DNA from: Distichodus sexfasciatus
Taxonomy: Eukaryota > Chordata > Actinopteri > Characiformes > Distichodontidae
Assembly (NCBI GenBank): GCA_032718565.1
Contig: JAVGVS010000107.1
Coordinates: forward strand, 1,046,379-1,110,378
DNA length: 64,000 bases
Direction of reading: 5' to 3'
Shown: positions 1 through 11,112 of the stretch, one piece after another
How the letters are laid out: every line of letters starts with the position of its first letter
Numbering within the stretch: position 1 is the stretch's first letter
Translations under genes and position numbers: made by a program
Notes under the pieces: generated by a model
What the model was told of the DNA's origin: nothing
Seen by the model: the letters and a program-made list of their open reading frames with translations, nothing else
The model's database searches: none

Positions 1-336
1 TCGTAGCTGCTGGGATTTGTCCTGCTCCTTTAAACCTGAACCTAGTCATAATCTAATCTGAAACATACTACTAACAGCGCTAAACTTAGCCCTACACCTA
101 AATCAGGCGACAACAAACACATGCCCTTTCTTTAGGCTATCTAGAGGATAAAAGCACATTTTAAAATTACATTTAAATTTAATTAGTCCTGTTATGTCTT
201 AAACTTCTATCGTTGATATATCTATGAAATAAAAATATAAAAGTGTCTGCACAAAATAAGTGGCACAAAACCGAATAAATCTATGTAAAAGAATATTTTC
301 CTATCCTCCTCAACACCCATGAAGCGAATTAAAGTG

Positions 337-570
337 AATGATTATTTGTCATTGTGAACACGCCACAGCACAACACACTGTTGCACACAGTGCATCACAA
401 TGAAATGTGGCCTCTGCATTTGCCCCTTCCATGAAGGAGCAGTGGGCAGTACCCGGACAACAGTGCTAGGGGATGGTATCTTGCTCACGAGTACCTCAAC
501 GGTACCTTTACTGGTACCTCTTGAACAGGCGACCCTCCAATTCCCTAACTGTTACACTAACAACTGCCCC
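337..570 (-). repeat. tRNA-derived SINE (family A), reverse copy
   Basis: Shares a block order with copies at 6903, 9376, 10856, 20409 and 56197: a gtaccttt(a)ccagt region, a gagtacctca block, a cagtgctyggg block and a tail resembling gtgtgttcacaatgacaaat. The family's tRNA-like head shows a ggttcgaatt B-box in the copy near 20460. Orientation is judged from that copy. Confidence 0.7.
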
Positions 571-2245
571 ACAAAAGAGCATGACTTATTTATATTTGTG
601 TTACATTAACATATCTTTCATTCATTCAGAAGAACCTTGTATCTGAGGAAATTCAATATTCATTTCATTTATTTATTTGGTACCATTTAAAATGGTTATT
701 GTCATGAAATGTTTTGGGGTCTCTCCTCTAGTACCAACAAGACTTCAAAAGGGGCAGCCATCTTCCATTCTGATTATAACCTAAGATTGACTACGTCTCC
801 TAGACATACTAAGCCTGTGGAGCGTCTGCATGACAGTGAGATGTTCAGATAATGTTGACATGATCAGTACGGTTGAGTGGGGCATGAACTAACAAGCCTT
901 AAAACTCACATCTGCACTGATAGCACAGTGGGAGAGACACCGCACTCCTCTGCCCTCCAGGACTACAGCGGAAACAGACCTGCAGTGTGTGTGCCTTCTG
1001 GTGTTAGCGTTTTGTGAGGTCTGGATATTCTCACTATTATAGGAAATTATGACAGTTGCTGGTGTAGACAAATATTTATTAACATATATAAAGCTTTGTG
1101 GAAAAACAATACATTTTTGTTATTGAGGTTAAGATTGGATTCATTCATCTAAATATGGAAAATATGGTTAAAAAAAAGTAAAAACACATCCAAATGATTT
1201 ATAAAATAGATCAAATTTAATAAAATATCTGGATTAAATTATAAATGTAAACCTTTAAATGAGTTTATAATTTATAACCTTGTCCTCACAAAGACATAGC
1301 AAGAGTGTGACGTTTTAGAAACAAAAAGAAAACCCAAAGTGGATACAAACAGAACTTATTTGAATATAATCAAGGTGAAAAGATTAAAAGAAAACTGGAC
1401 GGGAGAAACTGAAACACAGTGCCAAAAAGCAACAAACTGAAGAATTCCGAACAAAAGATGTAGTTCACTGTACTTATGGTAACTTCAGCAAGGCAGAAAC
1501 AGAAATAAGAGCGGGAGGAATAAAATATGAGAGTCTGTAAGAAATAAAATACAACAAAAGAAAAGGTGTGTGTGTGTGTGTGTGTGTTAAGGTCTGTGCT
1601 GTGTGGCTAAAACACACAGGAACACCTGCTGCGTCTGTCACACAGTCTTCACTCTACACACCCATAACCACGGTCTGATGTCATCTTCACACACACCTCA
1701 ACACCTTCACCCCCTCTCGCTAATAACACACACACACACACACACGGAACAAATTGTTCACAAAAATGAATATAAAAACACGCATATGAACACACACATA
1801 CACCAGGCACTTCATTATGAACTCTAACCTTGTAAAACAACCTTGTTAGTGTCGCTTTAAAAGCCTAAAGTGCATCTGTTACTATGCATTATTCCTCCAG
1901 TAAACCTTCGACTACAGCAACGTAGGCATGTTAAAAACTGGCTTCGGGATTATCCAGTCAGCTTTTCATTCTGTCTGATCAAACGGCCAAATATTCATCT
2001 CAGGTGATCAAAACACTGTCATTCACTTCCCTGCTTTTTCACCATTGAACAGAAAGTCAAGCCTATTGCAAGGTAGGTAAAAAAAAAAAAAAAAAAACCT
2101 TGATCAGCGTGGCTTATAGAAATACTGAGACTTTGAGCTGCACATTTTAATAAAATAAATTTAAAAGCGGAGAGTGACATCCAGGTTCAGCAAATCATCG
2201 CACTCTCTAGAGTTTTATTTTCACCATTTAATATCCACTGCCTGC
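571..2245. other. No gene seen; AT-rich with CA/GT microsatellites
   Basis: AT-rich single-copy-looking DNA with (GT)n at about 1565-1588, (CA)n at about 1727-1745 and an A-run at 2080-2097. Short ORFs here have repeat-driven composition and no recognisable domain. Confidence 0.6.
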
Positions 2246-2378
2246 GGCGGTGTTAGTTGCCCGCCCAGGATTGGTCCCCGTCCTGCATCCGTAGCTCCCA
2301 GGATAGGCTCCGGTCCCCGCGACCTTGATAGGGATTAAGCGGTTTGGAGAATGAATGAATGAATGAATGAATGAATGT
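2246..2378 (+). repeat. Family C repeat with (AATG)n tail
   Basis: Carries the ggataggctccggtcc block and the gggattaagcggtt block, ending in a run of gaatgaatg. The same family occurs at 4046-4275 and 54955-55096 in the same orientation and at 26366-26506 in reverse. Confidence 0.7.
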
Positions 2379-3001
2379 CCACCGCAGAGGCAGGATGAGT
2401 AATTGCTTCAAATGGCTAATTGCACAGGCAGAATTCAAAAAATGTTGGCCTAATTTATAAAGATTTTTATGTTTTTGGCTCCTCAGCCTGGTCTAGTGTT
2501 GCTGAGGTACTGTATTAAAATACAAAACTGTTGACAGGTCTACACTCTACAGCTCTTTGAAATTTGTCTACCTGAACGTCTCACCGCAGTCCAACGTCTT
2601 CACAGCGGATTCGCAATAAAACAAAATCGTTCGGAAAGCCAATGATTCAAACATTTAAGGCCATTGACGGGCAATATCTCGCAGCTGTGCTTCACCGCTG
2701 ATGCAAATGAAATTATTTTTAATTCATTTTGATAGTCCTACTAGTCCTCCCTGTCACGATCGTCACATTCAGTTGTCGACTTTTCTTCACGGGAGTTTAA
2801 CTTTTTGTTTATATGCTTATTGCTTATTTTTTTACGAAGCCAGTTTTATGCTTTGCACCAATAAACCAAATGGATTGTACTTTCTATGTGTTTATCTGGA
2901 ACATGTTTATGTTTCAGATGAAACCGGTCTTGATGTTGGTAAGGGGCGCATATTAAAAACATCGTCAACATTTCACACAAAGGCAATACAGCCTGCGATG
3001 G

Positions 3002-4275
3002 CACGGTGGCGCTGTGGTTAGCGCTGCCGCCTCACAGCGAGAAGGTTCTGGGTGTGGAGTTTAAATAAGTAAGTAAGTAAGTAAGAACTTTATTATCATC
3101 TCTGCTATATACTGTACAGATACATAGAGAGACGAGACGACGTGGCTCCAGGTTATTTTCAGTGCAAACAAAGAACAGCAGAACAGAGAACAAATAGGCA
3201 GTGGCACAACAAGGCACATAAATAAACAATAAATAAGTAAAAATACAAAATATACATTAAACAATATACATTTTAAACTAGACAATATACAATATACATT
3301 TTAAACTAGACAGGGAGTTTTAAATATAATTAGAAACTAGAAATAGAAATAGACATAGAGGTAGAACTGAGACAAGTCAGGATGCAGTATTCTTTACAGG
3401 TTGAATTGACATTTACACTGGATGTGCAAGAGGTAGAGTTATAATATGACAGATACTATATCCAGACTATTTTCACATACAATGTTCAGTATATGTGCAA
3501 ATATGCAAACATTTAAACAAGTGGAAATTGACATTTTACACTGGATGTGCAAGAGGTAGAAGGTTATAATATGACAGATACTATATTCAAGCTATTTATG
3601 TGTACAATGTTCAGTGTATGTGCAAACATCTGTACAAGCATAATGTATAATGTTAGTACAAATAAGTGGCAGCAGTGCAGTGTCGTAACAACACTTATTG
3701 AGGAGGAGATAGTCCATATAGCAGCATGTGCATCAAAGTGAAGGTGATGTGTAGAGTAAAGTGCAGTGGTGCAACAGAATCAGTTTCTTCACAGTCCAGC
3801 TGTGTGTGTGGGGGGAAGTGTGATGGCTGGGAGTGAGTTCAAAAGTCTGATGGCTTGTGGGAAAAAGCTATCACGCATCCTGGAGGATCGAGACCTGATG
3901 CTGCGAAAGCATCTACCAGATGGGAGGAGTGTGAAGAGTCTGTGTGAAGGGTGTGAGGGGTCGAGCACGATGCAGGAGGCCCTTCTGATGCAGCGCTTGT
4001 GGAAGATGTCCTGCAGCGGCGGAAGAGACACTCCGATGATGTTGCCAGATGCTCTGCCCGTGTTCGTGTGGGTTTCCTTCCGGTTTCCTCCCACGGTCCA
4101 AAAGCATGCATTACAGGTTAATTGGCGACTCTAATTGGCGTGACGTGTAAGTGTGATTGTGTGGGGGTGTGCGCCTTGCGATGTATTGGCGCCTGCCCAG
4201 GGTTGTTCCCCGCCTTGCGCCCTTAAGTTCCTGGGATAGGCTCCGGTCAGCTGGAGATGATTTCATGCAACCAGT
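3002..4275 (+). repeat. Family C repeat split by an inserted LINE
   Basis: The left part (3002-3060) has the cacggtggcgctgtggtt and gctgccgcctcacagc blocks. The right part (about 4046-4275) resumes with gtgtgggtttccttccgg, ggtccaaaagcatgc, ggttaattgg and ggataggctccggtc. The missing middle is replaced by LINE sequence at 3061-4045. Confidence 0.65.
3061..4045 (-). mobile_element. 3' end of an L2/Rex1-like non-LTR retrotransposon
   Basis: On the minus strand the reading frame ending near 3789 contains a run close to LFTLLPSGRCFRSIRSRSSR and then DSFFPQAIRLLNSLP, the typical C-terminus of L2/CR1-clade reverse transcriptases. It is followed by about 730 bases of 3' UTR containing AATAAAG and a terminal (CTTA)n microsatellite at 3067-3086. 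The copy is strongly 5'-truncated and cannot move by itself. The UTR has an internal 122-bp tandem duplication (units from 3408 and 3530). Confidence 0.75.
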
Positions 4276-4519
4276 CTCGTCTTGAAGACATGTGAGAATA
4301 TATTTCAAACGCTGCCACAAATTTCTCTCCAACTTGTCGCCTAAACTAGCGATCTCAAAGAAACATGTTGAAAAAGCAACGAACGCGGAAGTGCCTGATG
4401 GCGCTTTCCGTAACTTAGCTACAACGAGCGCCGAGGGAAAGCGCTCCGGAAGTGAGGTTTTGAGCGCTCTCAGCGGAAAAAAACACATCTGGTGGACACA
4501 AGCCCTTAACTGCACGTAA

Positions 4520-4610
4520 TTTTACATTTGCAGCATTTAGACGCCCTTATCCAGAGCAACTTACATTTCCTAATTTCAGGGACAGTTCCCCTGAGAGCAA
4601 CTTTTCCGAT
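4520..4610 (-). repeat. Family B repeat fragment
   Basis: Contains the acatttgcagcatttagacgc and ccagagcaacttacatttcc blocks shared with copies at 9055, 31838, 36340 and 50866. Confidence 0.55.
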
Positions 4611-4917
4611 TCTAATAAAGTATTTATACTTCTTTACTTGCCACCTCTGGTTTAATGTGGCCAACAACTCAAATTATACAAGGTCAGCTTGTGTCCTCTG
4701 GTGAATGTGGATGTGGATTTGACCTCAGAGGGACTACACTCAAAAGTGCAGTTACAAGGCAGGGTATTTTAATGAAGCGACCAGTAAATACAAGTACAAA
4801 TTTTCCAAATAATTGTTTAAAATGAATAAAGCTGGGCAGATTCTATAGCAAATTTCTTTTACAAATATCTCTATATACCTCTCTCTGTATTGTTAGCATT
4901 TTTTAAGTGATAAATTA

Positions 4918-5989
4918 TAGGGGAGACCGGGTATGGTCGTAACACGGGGGGAGTTGTAACACCACCAATTCCAGCATTCAGGGATAAGATACGAGTCATA
5001 TGACAGTTTCAGTCTCCTCAGACTACCTTTACGATCACACATGGACATTTTCAAGTCGTTGGTACAATTTCCCCCGGAGCAAGGAGAAAAATTCAAAGCC
5101 TGAGCTAAGAAAGTAACTTAAAAAAAACAAACATTTTTTTCTAGTGCTTTTACCGTTGTAGATAACGTTGTATGAGTTATATCAGGTCAAACTACAGTTT
5201 CTCTAGTAAAGAATGGTGTAGCTCTCCCTTGCTAATGTCAAAGCACCATGCTAATACAGCTAGCTAAGCAATGGATGACAGTGGTGGGGTAGGTTGTAAC
5301 AAGTAGAGAACAAAGCCATGTTCTCTAAAAAAATTGTCCTGTGGTACGGGGCTAGTAGACATATCCATGTTCATTCATTTCATCTTTGTGTGCGTGACTC
5401 TTCAGCTCTCTCTCCCCAAGAGACACAAATACCCACACACACACACAAAGTATAAACGTTATGCTTTTTTATATTTTGTTTAAAACATTAATATGATCTT
5501 CATTCTCTATGTGAAGAATGGATTGTATGTTATACAACATATGTTGGTGAATCTATTTTCAAACCTGCCCTGTTTATGCAATAAATCGGCATATCTCATA
5601 GAGTTCCATTGTTTTTCTGCATTTTCTCTACCTGTTACAACCTACCCCGATAGATGTTACAACCTACCCCGATAGGTGTTACAACCTACCCCGATAGGTG
5701 TTACAACCTACCCCGATAGGTGTTACAACCTACCCCGATAGATGTTACAACCTACCCCGATAGGTGTTACAACCTACCCCGATAGTGGGGTAGGTTGTAA
5801 CAAAGGTACACTCTGTATTTGTCATAATCTCACAAATTCTGTGATATAGTTGAGGAGATTTACATGGTTGCCACTTGTAGTAGACAAATGTGGGTACTTT
5901 GCCTAAAAGTTCCAGAACTGTAGCTTTAAAAAAATGGTAGTTTTAGGTGCTGAAGAAAAATGTGTTACGACCATACCTGGTCTCCCCTA
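4918..5989. mobile_element. Non-autonomous DNA transposon with 28-bp TIRs
   Basis: The left end (4918-4945) and right end (5962-5989) are inverted copies of each other with one mismatch, beginning TAGGGGAGACC and ending GTCGTAACAC. The terminal TA on each side may be a target-site duplication. The 1.07-kb interior has no transposase ORF. It holds a 22-bp minisatellite and further inverted copies of ggtaggttgtaac. Superfamily not recognised. Confidence 0.75.
5635..5788 (+). repeat. 22-bp minisatellite, 7 units
   Basis: Seven near-identical head-to-tail 22-bp units beginning ttacaacctaccccgatag, differing only at one a/g position. They are followed at once by an inverted partial copy (gtggggtaggttgtaac, 5787-5803). 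Inside the TIR element. Confidence 0.9.
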
Positions 5990-6043
5990 CTGCTTTCTGA
6001 AAATTTCTCTTTTGTTCAGTACAGTTTTCTGGTTGTGGAATTG

Positions 6044-6088
<45 letters not shown>

Positions 6089-6902
6089 GGTCAGCAGCGT
6101 GAGTAGTGCTTTCCTAAGAGGAATAAAGTGGTGGGAGGCTGTTTTATACACTGAAGGCCACTTGAATTAGGAACAAAGCAAGCTTCCACTCCCCCTTTCA
6201 ATGAGGCCTCACGAGTTTGACGTTCTCCCACGTTCATAGCTAATCTTTATCCCCACGTCTACATGGCTCAAACTTGTGTTACCTCATGTATGTAAAATGT
6301 ACAATCTCTGTCATCTCCGCTGCAAACTCCTTCGCCGGCCTTGTAGAAGAGGCAGGCGCTCGAGCTGCACCGGCTCACCGAGTTCTCTTTGTTATGCATT
6401 CCCAACCATGCTTTTGTCTGCTTTCAGACACTCTCAAGACAGAGATAAGAGAGGGAGGCATGGAGGGAAGCAGGACTTTGATTTTTTTTTTTAAATGGTG
6501 AGGAGAAGCACAAAGACCAAATACAACATGCAGGTACCTGCAACTGCAGCCAGACATCAAAGAGTCTGCACTGGCGTGTTTACACACACACAAACACACA
6601 CACACAGACACACACACACACACACACACAATACTTCCTCTTAGTCTGAGAACAAGGTTCCGATGAGGCATGTGGGACATCTGAGTGCATCTCTGCCTTC
6701 AGCAAAGCCAAAACGTTCAGACCATTATTTTCTCTGTACAGCGCCGTGATTAGACTACGTTCTTCTAAAGCTTTGGTGCGCACTGAGAGATGGTAGATGT
6801 CTGTAGAGAGAGTGAGAGAGAGAGAGCAGGATAAAGAATCCAGCTCTCTCTACACGTCTCCAATCTTTCACAGCACCCCAAACTTAAGAAGAGAAGCAGT
6901 GG
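5990..6902. other. No gene seen; CT and CA microsatellites
   Basis: (CT)n at about 6047-6085 and (CA)n at about 6584-6630. ORFs here are low-complexity translations of these tracts. Confidence 0.6.
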
Positions 6903-6993
6903 TGGGGACGGTGGCTTGCTCATGAGTACCTCAGTGGTAACTTTACCAGCTTCTGATCACAGGACACTTTACCGTTACGCCACCAACTGCCCC
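6903..6993 (-). repeat. SINE family A fragment
   Basis: Has the cttgctcatgagtacctca block, the ttaccag block and the gccaccaactgcccc end as in the 337-570 copy. Confidence 0.6.
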
Positions 6994-8637
6994 TGTTGTT
7001 GTTGTTGACTCTCAGCTCAGCAGTAATGGTAATGTATAAAATACCTGTGTATTATACGCTCGGTCCAGCACAAAACACTGCACCATGTTAACCTCACTAT
7101 TGTGACTCACGGTCTACGTTATACCAGGTCAACTTTATTAGAATACGAAAAATACATGTTTTTATGTTTTGTTATAGTTTATGCTGATTTAAAGCCTGAT
7201 CTTATATATCATACCTCTACAGTTCAGCTATGGACTAAATATAAAATACACAGTATGGACGAAAAGTATGGCATATAAAATCTGATCATTGAAGCAACAA
7301 AAGGTATTTTTATTGTGCATTTTCTAACATCTGGAATAATTATTCTGTGTTGCATTATTAATTATTATTTATATTTTAAATTTCACTTTATTTCCCTAAT
7401 TATGCATGAAAGATCAAACCTATCTCTATAATATTGAAATATTTTTTGCAGACATAAAATAGTAGTTTTAGTAGTAAATTCCTGAAATGATTCTTGGACT
7501 GTTATCTCTCTTTAGTCTTAGACTCTTAGATATTCTACATGCTGAACTTGTGTTCTTGTTTTGTTTTTTTTAACAATATAAAAAAATATAAGTTAAATAT
7601 AACGTTAATTTTTGGGGTAGGTTTACTATTTAAATTGTTTATTCGTTGGCCAAACCATCCAGGTTCCAAACAGTGTTTTTGGAATGATGTCAGTGAGTGA
7701 AATGGGAAGTGAACCTGATCATTATTTCCATTACGGTGCTTTTCAGTCTCCCAACTACTTGGCTGCAGGGAGCCGCCGGCTTCATCCCGCGAGCACATCT
7801 GCTTTCTGAGGTGTGTGAACCATCCAGAGCTACATTCACAAGGCTGTAGAAGGAAAACGGGTCTGTAATCTCCTAAGTGACACCCTCGCACTCCAGAAAG
7901 AGGAATGTCAAAGAGAAAGCAAAGGTCTGGAAGTGATAGAGACACCAGAGAAAAACAGAGAGAGGGGCTAATTAATAGTAACAGAACCGAAAGACAAGTT
8001 GTGGAGGGTTAGTATTAGTGTCTGAGCTTTTTACTGTGTCAGTTACTTTTACTAGACTTGTAAACATGCATACCACTAATAAAAATAAACTTAAGCAAAA
8101 TGCAACAGACTCTAATACAGAGTATGTTGAAGTGTTGTGGAATAAGTGCAACGATCTTGGAATATTTGATTTTATTTCTGGGAAAATAACATAGGAAATA
8201 AAGAACTACATGCTAAATATAGAATAATCAGTACAGTATAAACATTGTCCCTAAAATAGAACAAAACGAATAAAACCTGAATTATTTGGTGTTTGATAGT
8301 AATTGGGAAAATCTATCCATAAAGGTTATTTTTTTCCAAATCTATTTTATTGGTTTAATATTATAAAACCCTAAGTTATTTTTTTTTTCCTCATAAAGGT
8401 TACTACAGCTTATAAAAGACACCTTTCGAAGAGATACAACTTCATATATCCATCCAAAAAAAAATCAAAGGCATGTAGTAGAACAGTGGACAAGACAAAA
8501 TACACAGAGAGCAGAGAGATTAAAGGCGGGTAAGTCGTGCTGTGATGCACAAAGCTGCTCTTCCTCATAGATGACTGTTTACGCTCATCTGTAGGTCTCT
8601 CATCTCAACCGGCACCCTGCTATTACATGTACCAACA

Positions 8638-8690
<53 letters not shown>

Positions 8691-9054
8691 AACACACACA
8701 CGTTAGAAAGCCCTGACCTGGATCGTTTCTCTTCTACTGTCCTTCTTATTTATTTATGCATGTCTCAAAATATATTATAAATTTGAAGTCAACAAACTTC
8801 TGGTAAATAACGTGGTTTCTGCTTCCCCCTTCTGGACACTTAAGGGACTGCACTGCAGAGCAAAAAAATAACGCGTTATGACCAAACTTGTTACCTAGCT
8901 CACTGAGATATTTATGGTATTAGATTACTAGCCATTGAAGTATTTTTGAACACTCAAGGTTGTTTTTGTACATAATAAAGTAACAGTCAGGAGTAAGAAA
9001 ATATAAACTTTATGTCAACTTATATCAGCTCTCGATTAGCATCTAAGATTAATG
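6994..9054. other. No gene seen
   Basis: AT-rich intergenic DNA. The 136-aa minus ORF at 7535-7945 has no recognisable domain and no splice-compatible neighbour. (CT)n-(CA)n at about 8641-8700. A CTCF-like motif (cttcccccttctgga, 8822-8836) is the only regulatory-looking site noticed. Confidence 0.5.
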
Positions 9055-9248
9055 AACTTTTACATTTAGCAGACGCTCTTTATCCAGAGCAATTCCATTT
9101 TCCTCTTTCAGGGACAGTCTGCCTGAGGGAAATTTGGGGTTAAGGGTCTTGCTCACGGACCCAGTGGTGGTAGCGCTGGAGGTGGCATTCAAACCCCGAC
9201 CTCTTGGTCCAGCGGCGAGTATCCTGACCACTAAGACCACTACCACCT
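9055..9248 (-). repeat. Family B repeat, reverse copy
   Basis: Nearly complete copy: tttacatttagcagacgctc at one end, gggttaagggtcttgctcac inside, and ccgacctcttggtccag and gaccactaagaccacta at the other (head) end. Same family as 31838-32030 and 50866-51040. Confidence 0.7.
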
Positions 9249-9375
9249 AATTTTTAAATATAAATCTTGGCAGGTGCCAAGAATTTAAGAAATAAGTTAT
9301 AATTTATTAATTTGAATAGTTTGTAGTGTATACTCCAAATCCTAGCACAGTCCATCCAAATATGGTTTGTCTAAA

Positions 9376-9590
9376 AGGGGTGACCCTCAGTTGGTAGCGT
9401 TATCGTTAAGGGAGTTGGCCCTGTTATCGGACGCCATCAAGTCTCGGACCAGTAAAGGTACCGTTGAGGTACTCATGAGCTAGGTGCCGTCCCCAAGCAC
9501 TGCTCTGTGGGCACTGCCAAAAAGCTGTGTGCTGTGCTGTGACATGGTGTGTTCCCAATAACAAATAACCACTCATTTAAATTCACTCAC
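9376..9590 (+). repeat. SINE family A, forward copy
   Basis: tRNA-like head (ggtagcgttatcg, gttggccctgttatcgg), then ggaccagtaaaggtaccg, gaggtactcatgagc, caagcactgc and the gtgtgctgtgctgtgacatg tail. Same block order as the 20409 copy. Confidence 0.7.
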
Positions 9591-10435
9591 TTAAATCTTG
9601 ACTTTGGTTTAAGCAGAGTTTTGCAAAATGAGAAATCACGCTTTGTGAGTGACCTCTGTGGATTAATAAAAAGCATTTTAGCATCATTTACTGTGTTAAT
9701 TACATGATGTAATTTTACACCCAGTTATAAATATAATATTTTTTAAAAATCTGTATGAAAATACATCACAATGTTAATTCTGCCAGTCTGGTAGATATGA
9801 AAATATGAGAAATACCACCATAAAGGAAATCTCCCACCCACTGGGATGATAAAAGCCAGGACAGGAATCCTGGCAAAAGCGGAAACCTTTTTCACTATCT
9901 TCATCTTGATCCATCTGATCTGAGTAAACCACAGTTTCACAGTGAAGTGATAAACGAGGAAGCCCCGGGTGCTGGTTCCAGCCACATTTCAAGCAGCAGC
10001 AGGTCGTGTGTTAATGAGGTTTGATTTTCAGGCCTCCAGGACGGAACCACAAATACACAATCAGCTCTGAGCAGAGGAAGTGTGTTATTTATGATATGTC
10101 CTACAGAGAAACAAATTACGACACAAGAATGACAAAGTTGGATGCCACAAACAAAGTGAAACTTGTCAGATTACCTTTGCTGCCAAACAGAAGCCAGATT
10201 CTAAAGCAGTTACGGTAATAACGGTAGGAACATTATAAGACTAATAGTTTTGAAACATGCATGTTTTGTACACCTTTCCGCTCCAAAGTTGGCATCTTAT
10301 CCCATATTTTAGGTCATATATACTTATACACGACGCACGTTAGCTGTGTTTTGTACAAGAGACTAAAATTGCACACTTCCCTTCCTCCCTCGTTCTCTAT
10401 GTCCCTTTCTCCCTCCCTTTCCCATTACGTTCTCC

Positions 10436-10477
<42 letters not shown>

Positions 10478-10855
10478 ACACACACACACACACACACATA
10501 CACCCAAAGCACAAACGTGTTGACATTCTTGTGAGGTTCTACAAGATGTAAATATTACTACACTAAAGTTAACACTCAGTAACCAAAAGCAAATCCTATT
10601 ACTCTTTCAGCTTTTTAAAAAATAAAATGTCTAACTTTTCTATAAAAACATTTCCCCTTTACCCACAAAAATGGCCTAACAAAGTCACACAAATCTGACC
10701 AACTTCAACTTTTTCTCTGATCCAAAAAGATGATCTAAAATGTGTGCAGACATGCCATATGCAAGCACCGGCCATACTCACAGTCTTATAGGCGTTTACA
10801 AGAAGTGTAAACACAAACACAATACTCACTGCACACACACATTAAAGTGAAATAA
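9591..10855. other. No gene seen; CT/CA microsatellite
   Basis: AT-rich. (CT)n-(CA)n at about 10440-10500. No ORF with a recognisable domain. Confidence 0.5.
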
Positions 10856-11112
10856 AGTGAGTGTGATTATTTGTCAACACTCCACTGTACGTCACAGCAC
10901 ATAGTGCACCACATCGAAATGTGACTTCTGCATTTGAATCAACCAAGAAGAAGCAATGGGCAGCTTTTTTTGGCAGCGCCTGGGGAGCAGTGCTTGGGCC
11001 AGTACGTTGGTCATGAGTACCTCAGTGGTACCTTTTCCAGTCCAGGACTTGAACCAGCAACCCACCGATCACAGGGCCAACTCCTTAACTGAGACACGGT
11101 TCACCCACATTG
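10856..11112 (-). repeat. SINE family A, reverse copy
   Basis: Shows gattatttgtcaacac, cacatcgaaatgtgac, agcagtgcttggg, catgagtacctcagtgg and a diverged head end, in the order expected for a reverse copy. Confidence 0.65.

Noticed and set aside
2701..3021. 106-aa plus-strand ORF
   Set aside because: AT-rich frame running into the family C repeat, with no known motif.
5635..5803. Regularly spaced 22-bp repeats looked at as a CRISPR-like array
   Set aside because: The units abut with no variable spacers and the context is a eukaryotic TIR element, so this is a minisatellite.
7535..7945. 136-aa minus-strand ORF
   Set aside because: No recognisable family, an AT-rich C-terminal half with low-complexity sequence, and no neighbouring exon or promoter signal.
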